A stretch of 64,000 nt of DNA, from positions 62,001 to 126,000 of the forward strand of contig NZ_JASCQG010000006.1 in NCBI RefSeq assembly GCF_030005555.1, read 5' to 3'. Both the position numbers and the translations under genes were made by a program. Below, piece by piece: positions 54,311 to 61,476 of the stretch. The notes beneath the pieces are model-generated. The model was not told the DNA's origin, made no database searches, and saw only the letters and a list, made by a program, of their open reading frames with translations. The DNA is from Empedobacter sedimenti (lineage in GTDB: Bacteria > Bacteroidota > Bacteroidia > Flavobacteriales > Weeksellaceae). Every line of letters begins with the position of its first letter. Position 1 is the stretch's first letter.

Positions 54311-57277
54311 ATGAGTAACTATAATAAACTTCAAGACGTTTTAAAAGAAATATTTGAGATGGATAAGGCGGATTTAGATTTTGGAATCTACCGCATTATG
54401 AATCAAAAACGTGATCAGGTAATGGATTTTATAGATCGTAAATTACCGAAAGATATTAAAGACATATTAGCGCAAACACAATCAAAAGATTCTACTTCTA
54501 TTCAAGCAGAATTAGATAAAGCGATTAAATCTGCGCAAGATTTAGGTGTGGAGCCAGATACTTTACCTAAAGTAATCGAGTTAAAAGCGCAACTGAATAA
54601 TGCGATTGATACCAATGCTTTAGAGCAGGAAGTATTCTCACATTTGGCGAATTTCTTTAAGCGTTATTACAAAGACGGCGATTTTATTTCGTTACGTCGT
54701 TACAAGAAAGACGTGTATGCCATTCCTTATGAAGGGGAAGAAGTAAAACTACATTGGGCAAACCATGACCAATATTATATCAAAACATCGGAATATTTAA
54801 AGAATTACAGCTTTAAATTAAAAGATGGAAAATCGGTTCATTTCCAATTAAAGGAAGCTTCTACGGAACAAAACAACAATAAAGCACAAGGTGATCAAGA
54901 GCGTCGTTTTGCTATTTATGAGGAGCAACCTGTGGAAGTAATCGATGGACAATTATACATCAACTTTACGTATGAACCGCACAAGAAAACGGTAAAACAA
55001 GCTGACCTAGAAGCGAAGGCAATTGAAGTGATTCAAAACAATATTCCTGCTGAATTTGCTTTAGCATTTGACAAAGCGCCAACAGAGAAAAATAAGAATC
55101 GTACCATTGTAGAGAAACATCTGAACGATTTCATTTCTCGTAACAGTTTCGATTATTTCATCCATAAAGATTTAGGTGGATTCTTACGTCGTGAGTTAGA
55201 TTTCTACATCAAAAATGAAGTTTTATACATCGACGATATCAATACCGAAAATCCAGCCTATTTTACAGCGCAGTTATCCAAGATAAAAGCGTTGAAAACC
55301 GTTGCTTCTAAGATTATTACCTTCTTAGCGCAGATAGAGGATTTCCAAAAGAAATTATGGTTAAAGAAAAAGTTTGTGATCAGTACCCATTACTGCATCA
55401 CCTTAGACCGTATTCCTGAAAAATATTATGCCGAAATTGTGGCCAACCAAGCACAATTAGACGAATGGAAAGAATTGTTTGACATTGTCATTCCGAACGG
55501 TAGTGAGGAATCTCTACGCAACGAACCTTATTTGGTTCTGGATACCAAACATTTCTCCGAAGAATTCAAAGATAAATTATTAGCCGAATTCGACAATTTA
55601 GACGAAGAAACTAATGGGCTATTAATCAATTCTGAGAATTTCCAAGCATTGAATGTATTGCAAGAAAAATATCAGGAGCGTATTTCATTAAATTATATAG
55701 ATCCACCTTATAATACTTCTGCTTCAGAGATATTATATTTAAATGGATTTAAAAGTGCTTCATGGATGTCATTAATAGAAAATAGAGAGTTATTATCAAA
55801 AAAATTATTATCGAATTCAGCTGTTAAAATTGTAGCTATAGATGATACAGAATTTAATAATATTTCTTTTATCCTTCGTGAAGTTCATTCTGATAAAGAT
55901 ATTAATAATGTCATTGTAAATCATCATCCTGCAGGGGCTGGATTAACAGGGACAAATATTTCAACTACTCATGAATATGCGATATTTTTGACGCCCAAAA
56001 ATAAAAAGGTATTATTTGGTGAAAAGAAAGAAGCTGGTATTGGGAAAATTGGATTTATTAGAACCGGAACTGCTGAAAGTAACTTAAGAATTGGAAGACC
56101 TAATAGTTTTTATGCTGTCTTGGTTGATAGTAATTATAATGTTGTAGGTATAGAAGTTCCACCCAAAATCAATGAATCTTACCCTGAAGAAAACACAGTT
56201 GATGGTTTAATAAGAATTTATCCTAAAAGTAAGGATGGAACAGAAAGAGTTTGGAGAAGATCATATGAATCTTGTTTGAAAGAGATTGAAAACAATAATA
56301 TTATTTGTTCTCCAAATTTAAGTCTAAGTTTAATCTCTGATAATGAAGAATCTTCAAAACCTATTTTTAGTAACTGGACTGACACGAAATATAATGCTGG
56401 TGTTCATGGAACTAATGTGTTAACTAATATAATTGGTAAACCACTATTTAGCTATCCCAAGTCAATTTACAATTTGTATGATTGTATTTATTACTCTACA
56501 AATCTAAATAGTTTAATTTTAGACTACTTCGCTGGATCAGGAACTACAGGTCACGCAACTATAAAACTAAATCGTGAAGATGGTGGTAATCGTAAATACA
56601 TCTTGGTAGAAATGGGTACATATTTTAATACAGTAACCAAACCACGTATTCAAAAAGTCATCTACACCGACAACTGGAAAAACGGTAAACCACAAGATAA
56701 AGCGGGTATTTCGCAACTATTCAAATACCAAGTCTTAGAATCGTACGAAGATGCCTTAAACAATTTGCAGTTACCGAATAAAACCAATGCCGCTTTATTA
56801 AACTTTGAGGAGCAAGCGCAAGAAGAGTACCTCTTAAACTATATGTTGGATGTAGAAACACAAGATCATTTGTTCAATGTTCAAATGTTCCGCAATCCAT
56901 TCAATTACCAATTAAAGGTGACAGAGAATAACGAGTTGGTACCTACGAAAGTAGATTTAGTAGAAACCTTCAATTATTTAATTGGCTTGTATGTAGAACG
57001 TGTACAACGTGTAGGCGATATCAAGTTTGTAGAAGGTAAAACCAGAGAGGGCATCAAAACTTTAGTGATTTGGCGCAATCTGGAAACCACCAGCAATGAA
57101 GAAACCGCACAACGTTTCCGTAAAATTTACGACAGCGTACGTTCTTCGGAGTTTGACCAAATCTACATCAACGGCGATCATCATTTCGACAATATGCGCA
57201 CTGGTGAAGATAATTTCAAAGTAAAACTAATCGAAGAAACCTTCTTCAAGCAAATGTTTAATATTTCGGAATTGTAA
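54311..57277 (+). CDS. large beta-class adenine-N6 DNA methyltransferase (type III Mod-like)
   Basis: The 988-aa protein has catalytic motif IV DPPY at 464-467 (NYIDPPYNT) upstream of the SAM-binding motif I DYFAGSGTTG at 738-747, the beta-class order of type III Mod enzymes. About 270 residues between them should include the target-recognition region. A 440-residue N-terminal part (LDFGIYRIMNQKRDQVMDF at the start) exceeds normal Mod length. It modifies host DNA to protect it from the adjacent Res protein. The central segment (about 55690-56590) is more AT-rich than its flanks, suggesting module exchange. Confidence 0.9.
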   Translation: MSNYNKLQDVLKEIFEMDKADLDFGIYRIMNQKRDQVMDFIDRKLPKDIKDILAQTQSKDSTSIQAELDKAIKSAQDLGVEPDTLPKVIELKAQLNNAIDTNALEQEVFSHLANFFKRYYKDGDFISLRRYKKDVYAIPYEGEEVKLHWANHDQYYIKTSEYLKNYSFKLKDGKSVHFQLKEASTEQNNNKAQGDQERRFAIYEEQPVEVIDGQLYINFTYEPHKKTVKQADLEAKAIEVIQNNIPAEFALAFDKAPTEKNKNRTIVEKHLNDFISRNSFDYFIHKDLGGFLRRELDFYIKNEVLYIDDINTENPAYFTAQLSKIKALKTVASKIITFLAQIEDFQKKLWLKKKFVISTHYCITLDRIPEKYYAEIVANQAQLDEWKELFDIVIPNGSEESLRNEPYLVLDTKHFSEEFKDKLLAEFDNLDEETNGLLINSENFQALNVLQEKYQERISLNYIDPPYNTSASEILYLNGFKSASWMSLIENRELLSKKLLSNSAVKIVAIDDTEFNNISFILREVHSDKDINNVIVNHHPAGAGLTGTNISTTHEYAIFLTPKNKKVLFGEKKEAGIGKIGFIRTGTAESNLRIGRPNSFYAVLVDSNYNVVGIEVPPKINESYPEENTVDGLIRIYPKSKDGTERVWRRSYESCLKEIENNNIICSPNLSLSLISDNEESSKPIFSNWTDTKYNAGVHGTNVLTNIIGKPLFSYPKSIYNLYDCIYYSTNLNSLILDYFAGSGTTGHATIKLNREDGGNRKYILVEMGTYFNTVTKPRIQKVIYTDNWKNGKPQDKAGISQLFKYQVLESYEDALNNLQLPNKTNAALLNFEEQAQEEYLLNYMLDVETQDHLFNVQMFRNPFNYQLKVTENNELVPTKVDLVETFNYLIGLYVERVQRVGDIKFVEGKTREGIKTLVIWRNLETTSNEETAQRFRKIYDSVRSSEFDQIYINGDHHFDNMRTGEDNFKVKLIEETFFKQMFNISEL

Positions 57278-57283
57278 TAAGAT

Positions 57284-60200
57284 ATGGCAAACTTTCACGA
57301 CAAGCTCGTACTCAATAAGTATATGCTATCTCTTTTCGGAATTGATAGCATTGGTAAAAAAATCATCGGTAAAAAAGGTGTAGAAATTTTTACCGATTTA
57401 AAGCTTTCTTCTAACGAAGGATATACCGAAGAAGGGAATACCAAATATTTGCAAGCTTTAATTGCGCATATGTACAATAACAAACATATGACGGCTACGA
57501 TGCTGCAAACCTATGACGAAAATATTGTTCGTTATACCAAACAAATTTCTGAAAAACGTGAGGAACAGATTACTTGGAAGTATTTCCAATACCTTTCTTT
57601 ATTGTTCACAGAAGTGTACTTGGATAAGTATTTTAGTAACAAAGTAAAGTTGTTGGCAGATGTTAATGAATATGTGAAAGAATTCAATCTGAAACAAGCT
57701 GAAGCCAATGCAGGAAAGAAAAAAGATAAAGATACTTTTATTGCACAGCCATTTACTTTAGAAAACCTAAACAAATTAGCTTTTTGGAATGCAACAGGTT
57801 CGGGTAAAACCTTATTGATGCACATCAACATCAAGCAATATTTGCATTATGCTAATCAATACAACCAAGGGCACCAAAACAAAGTATTGTTAATTACGCC
57901 AAATGAAGGATTAACCAAGCAACATTTAGCGGAATTTAAGCTTTCTGATATTAGAGCGAATAACTTCTCTAAGAACGATTCTGGTATGTTTTCGGGTAAA
58001 CAAGTAGAAATCTTAGAGATCACTAAATTAGCTGAAAACAGTGGTGATAAAACAGTTGCAGTGGAAAGTTTCGAAACCGACAACTTAGTTTTGATTGATG
58101 AAGGTCACGGAGGAATGTCTGGTGACTCATGGAAAAAATTTAGAGATCAATTGAGCTTAACAGGTTTTGCTTTTGAATATTCGGCAACATTTGGACAAGC
58201 AATTAATGCAGCTTCGGGAGCGAAGAAAACCGAGTTTACACAAGAATATGCTAAAAGTATTTTGTTTGATTATTCGTACAAATATTTTTATGAAGATGGA
58301 TATGGTAAAGATTACCGAATTCTAAATTTAAAAGAAGATAATACCGCTTATCAGCAATTATATTTAACAGCGAATTTAGTTTCCTTCTTTCAACAACAAT
58401 TGATTTTTAAGGAACAGAAAACTTCGTTGAGGGATTTTTTATTGCATAAGCCTTTATGGATTTTTGTAGGTGGCAAAGTAAATGCAGTTCGTAAAGAAGG
58501 AGGAAAAGATGTTTCGGATGTTTTGGAAATTATTTATTTCCTGACCGAATTCTTAAAGAATCCAACGGTTTCTATTCAGAATATAGAAGCTGTCATCACT
58601 GATAAAGCAGGATTGGTAGACAAAAATGGGTATTCTATTTTTGAAACATCATTTTCCTACATCAAAGAACAAAATCTAGATGCTACAACCATTTTCAATT
58701 TGATTAATGAATTGGTATTCAATAACACCACAATTGGTGCTAATCTGTATGTAGATAATCTGAAAGGTGCAGATGGTGAGTTAGGTTTACGAGTAGGAGA
58801 TACAGATAAATATTTTGGTGTTATCAATGTAGGTGATGAGAAAAAACTATATGAGTTAGCGGTTGCCAATAATGTGTTGGGTACAGAACGTGATTTCTCT
58901 GATTCTTTATTTAAAAAGATTAACGAAGATACTTCATCCATTAATTTATTAATTGGCTCTAAAAAGTTCTCAGAAGGTTGGTCATCTTGGCGTGTATCGT
59001 CGATGGGATTAATGAACGTAGGAAAAAGCGAAGGTTCGCAAATTATTCAGTTATTTGGTCGAGGTGTTCGTTTAAAAGGGTATAACTTCTCATTAAAGCG
59101 TTCAACAGGTTTAGATGATTATCAAAAACCTGATAATATCAAAGCGTTGAAAAAATACCTAAGACATTTAGAAACACTTCAGATTTTCGGTGTAAAAGCC
59201 GACTATATGGAGAAATTCAAAGAATTCTTAGAAGAAGAAGGTTTGCCAACGAACGATTCGGCTTGGATAACGATAAAAGTTCCAACGATTCAGAATGACA
59301 TTGTACAACAAAATAGACTAAAACTAATTGCTGTTAAAGATTCTGAAAACTTTAAACAGAAGGTTCTTGTATCCTTAGTGTACAATGCATCCATTTTTGA
59401 TGGGAAAATAGTAGAGTTAGATTGGTATCCAAAAATTGATGTATTAGAGAAGAAAAGCTCTGGTAATGCAGTAAACAAAAACAGTAGCTTTTTAAGCTCA
59501 AAGCATATATCATTTTTAAATTGGAATGCTATTTACTTAGCCCTTCAGAATTTTAAAGCGGATAAAGGTTATCACAACCTTAAAATTGAATTAGATCAAT
59601 TACAAGCCATCTTAAATGAAGTGTCTTGGTATAATTTATTAATACCTGCGCACAAATTAGAATTTAAGCAATTTAGTAATGTACAGATTTGGCAAGAATT
59701 AGCCATTACCTTACTAAAGAAATACATTGAGCAGTTTTATTTATTCTATAAGAATGAATTCAATTCAGACCACGTAGAAGCGATTCAATTAAGTGGTACG
59801 GATGATAATTTCCTTCTAGAATATGACTTCAGATTAAATACGGAAGAAGAAATAGAATACTATCAAAATAAAATTGAACAGCTGAAGACTGAGGTAATGG
59901 ATCCAGCTTTTGATAATATTCAAATAGGAACTGAAGTATCTGCTTTTGATAATTTATTACATTTATATAAACCTTTAGTTTATGTAGGTAAAGGATATAA
60001 AGAAAAATTACAAGTAAGTCCTATTCCTTTAGATGCTTCTGAAAAACAGTTCTTAGATGATTTAATTACTTATATAGGAACTAAACCTGAACATTTAGAA
60101 GGTAAAGAAGTTCATGTACTGAGAAATCAAAGTAAAAAGGGATTAGGTTTCTTTACAGATGGTAATAATTTTTATCCTGATTTTATTTTATGGATTGTAC

Positions 60201-60481
60201 AAGGTGATAAACAAACTATTAAGTTCATTGATCCGAAAGGTATTCGAAATTCGAAAGGTATTAATGATCCAAAGATTCAATTTTTCAAAGTCTTAAAGGA
60301 TAAGATTCAACCACAAGTTGAAAATGCTGGAATAGAATTAGATTCTTATATTGTATCCAATACATCCTACTTAGAAGTAAATTGGAAGGATAATTTAAGT
60401 ATTGAAGAATTCAATAATAACCATGTGTACTTTCAGAAAGAGAATGTTGGTGAGTATATTAAAAATATTTTAATTAATTAG
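57284..60481 (+). CDS. type III restriction enzyme Res-like helicase-nuclease
   Basis: The 1065-aa protein has Walker A NATGSGKTLL (Lys175), motif II DEGH at 272-275 (DEAH variant), and SEGWSSWRVSSMGLM with QLFGRGVRLKG as motifs V and VI of Res subunits. The C-terminus carries a PD-D/ExK nuclease core: YPDFILWI (Asp966), then IDPKG with Asp983 and Lys985. It probably translocates on DNA and cuts when the site is unmodified. It begins 6 bp after the methyltransferase and ends 75 bp before the attR repeat. Confidence 0.92.
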   Translation: MANFHDKLVLNKYMLSLFGIDSIGKKIIGKKGVEIFTDLKLSSNEGYTEEGNTKYLQALIAHMYNNKHMTATMLQTYDENIVRYTKQISEKREEQITWKYFQYLSLLFTEVYLDKYFSNKVKLLADVNEYVKEFNLKQAEANAGKKKDKDTFIAQPFTLENLNKLAFWNATGSGKTLLMHINIKQYLHYANQYNQGHQNKVLLITPNEGLTKQHLAEFKLSDIRANNFSKNDSGMFSGKQVEILEITKLAENSGDKTVAVESFETDNLVLIDEGHGGMSGDSWKKFRDQLSLTGFAFEYSATFGQAINAASGAKKTEFTQEYAKSILFDYSYKYFYEDGYGKDYRILNLKEDNTAYQQLYLTANLVSFFQQQLIFKEQKTSLRDFLLHKPLWIFVGGKVNAVRKEGGKDVSDVLEIIYFLTEFLKNPTVSIQNIEAVITDKAGLVDKNGYSIFETSFSYIKEQNLDATTIFNLINELVFNNTTIGANLYVDNLKGADGELGLRVGDTDKYFGVINVGDEKKLYELAVANNVLGTERDFSDSLFKKINEDTSSINLLIGSKKFSEGWSSWRVSSMGLMNVGKSEGSQIIQLFGRGVRLKGYNFSLKRSTGLDDYQKPDNIKALKKYLRHLETLQIFGVKADYMEKFKEFLEEEGLPTNDSAWITIKVPTIQNDIVQQNRLKLIAVKDSENFKQKVLVSLVYNASIFDGKIVELDWYPKIDVLEKKSSGNAVNKNSSFLSSKHISFLNWNAIYLALQNFKADKGYHNLKIELDQLQAILNEVSWYNLLIPAHKLEFKQFSNVQIWQELAITLLKKYIEQFYLFYKNEFNSDHVEAIQLSGTDDNFLLEYDFRLNTEEEIEYYQNKIEQLKTEVMDPAFDNIQIGTEVSAFDNLLHLYKPLVYVGKGYKEKLQVSPIPLDASEKQFLDDLITYIGTKPEHLEGKEVHVLRNQSKKGLGFFTDGNNFYPDFILWIVQGDKQTIKFIDPKGIRNSKGINDPKIQFFKVLKDKIQPQVENAGIELDSYIVSNTSYLEVNWKDNLSIEEFNNNHVYFQKENVGEYIKNILIN

Positions 60482-60486
60482 ATTTT

Positions 60487-60505
60487 CATCCGTGATTTCA
60501 TCCGT
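60487..60505 (+). repeat. right pair of CATCCGT repeats (candidate integrase arm sites)
   Basis: CATCCGT at 60487-60493 and 60499-60505, starts 12 bp apart, matches the left pair in sequence, spacing and orientation. It lies 50 bp inside attR. Confidence 0.6.
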
Positions 60506-60555
60506 TTTTATATGTGATTGTAGAAAATTCCTTTAAAATAGAGAGTTATTGTAAG

Positions 60556-60570
60556 TCCCGCCAGCTCCAC
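60556..60570 (+). repeat. right attachment repeat (attR)
   Basis: TCCCGCCAGCTCCAC is identical to the tmRNA 3' end at 47368-47382. The preceding bases (GTAAG) do not continue the tmRNA T-arm, so this is a partial copy and not a second gene. Confidence 0.9.
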
Positions 60571-60571
60571 T

Positions 60572-60610
60572 AAATTCCTTTAAAGTGAAATTTAAAGGAA
60601 TTTTTATTTT
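60572..60610 (+). terminator. displaced original ssrA terminator
   Basis: A 13-bp perfect stem (AAATTCCTTTAAA with TTTAAAGGAATTT), 6-nt loop, then T-rich sequence, starting 2 bp after attR. In the unoccupied chromosome it would directly follow the tmRNA gene. Confidence 0.8.
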
Positions 60611-60714
60611 TAATTGAAACTTAATCATCTTTGACACTTATCATTTTAAGAATAATAAAAACTACCTTATCTTAGTAGAAGAATTAACACTTTACTTTTA
60701 AGACAATTAAATTT

Positions 60715-61413
60715 ATGAGCTCGTACGAATATTATAACTTTCCTATTCAGTTAGTAAATGGATTTTTAGATGATTCTAAAAAAACATTAATTGATATTTC
60801 ACATTATTGTATTTATAGGGTTTTTATTGATAATTTCGAGAAATATTCGGGTTCTTTTACGGGATATCAAAAAGCTTGTGATGATTTTGGAATTGAATTT
60901 AAGAATGTTGCTGCAGCTTATCAAAATGGAAAAGACTTGTATGAAGCGACTATAGATAAGAGTCCAATGGTTGGTATGACTTCTGAAATGTATTGGGACT
61001 ATATGACGAATGAGAAATCTGAGTTTGAGAAAGTTTTACTACTTGGAGATCTTGCTTTCAAAAGTATTTTAGGGGCTAAATCATATATTAAATTAGATAA
61101 TAAATACTGGTTTAGTAGAATGAATGGATCTGCTAAATCAATTTTAAAAGATGAACTTTCTCCAAAATTACAGCGTTATTTGAATGAATATCAAACAAAG
61201 AAAATCAAAAATCAGTTAATTGCAAATTGGGGTTTAGCTTCATATTCACGATATAACAGAGGTTTTTATGTTAGTTATAAAATGTCACTTGATGATTTAG
61301 CCTATCACGCAGAGAAAATAAGAAAATCTACCCAAGATAAAAAGATTAAGAATGATGTAAAGTCTGCTCATGAAAAAGCCCTGGAACGTTTAGCTAACGA
61401 GAATACAAAATAA
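60715..61413 (+). CDS. hypothetical protein beside the ssrA island
   Basis: I do not recognise this 232-aa protein. It is soluble, lysine- and aromatic-rich and mostly helical, with YYNFPIQLVNGFLDD at the start, GFYVSYKMSLDDLAYHAEKI near residue 187 and a charged tail. It lies outside attR, between the displaced ssrA terminator and the capsule operon, and ends before a strong palindromic terminator. It could be a native orphan or a relic of an earlier insertion at ssrA. Confidence 0.7.
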   Translation: MSSYEYYNFPIQLVNGFLDDSKKTLIDISHYCIYRVFIDNFEKYSGSFTGYQKACDDFGIEFKNVAAAYQNGKDLYEATIDKSPMVGMTSEMYWDYMTNEKSEFEKVLLLGDLAFKSILGAKSYIKLDNKYWFSRMNGSAKSILKDELSPKLQRYLNEYQTKKIKNQLIANWGLASYSRYNRGFYVSYKMSLDDLAYHAEKIRKSTQDKKIKNDVKSAHEKALERLANENTK

Positions 61414-61435
61414 AATTTATACATTTTCATATTAT

Positions 61436-61467
61436 AAAAAAACCTGAAGTTAACTTCAGGTTTTTTT
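61436..61467. terminator. bidirectional palindromic terminator
   Basis: A 32-bp perfect palindrome (seven A, CCTGAAGTTAACTTCAGG, seven T) lies between convergent genes and can terminate in both directions. Confidence 0.9.
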
Positions 61468-61476
61468 ATATAATAA

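Larger units (their letters stand above)
47368..60570. mobile_element. ssrA-integrated genetic element carrying a restriction-type operon
   Basis: The element is about 13.2 kb, bounded by a 15-bp direct repeat of the tmRNA 3' end (47368-47382 and 60556-60570). A tyrosine integrase is read inward from the ssrA end, both ends carry paired CATCCGT repeats, and the old ssrA terminator lies just outside the right repeat. Gene content: integrase, unknown protein, excisionase-like HTH, HUH-like protein, a frameshifted gene, then the SNF2/methyltransferase/Res operon. No conjugation genes or phage structural genes are present, so it looks like a small integrative or mobilizable defence island. Confidence 0.9.

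Noticed and set aside
51467-60481. Complete DISARM or BREX system
   Set aside because: There is no DrmA, DrmB or DrmC, and no PglZ or BrxC/BrxL-type gene. Only the SNF2 ATPase and a methyltransferase are shared in type with class 1 DISARM.
60556-60570. Second tmRNA or tRNA gene at the right junction
   Set aside because: Only 15 bp match the tmRNA 3' end; the T-arm and the 5' acceptor strand are missing.
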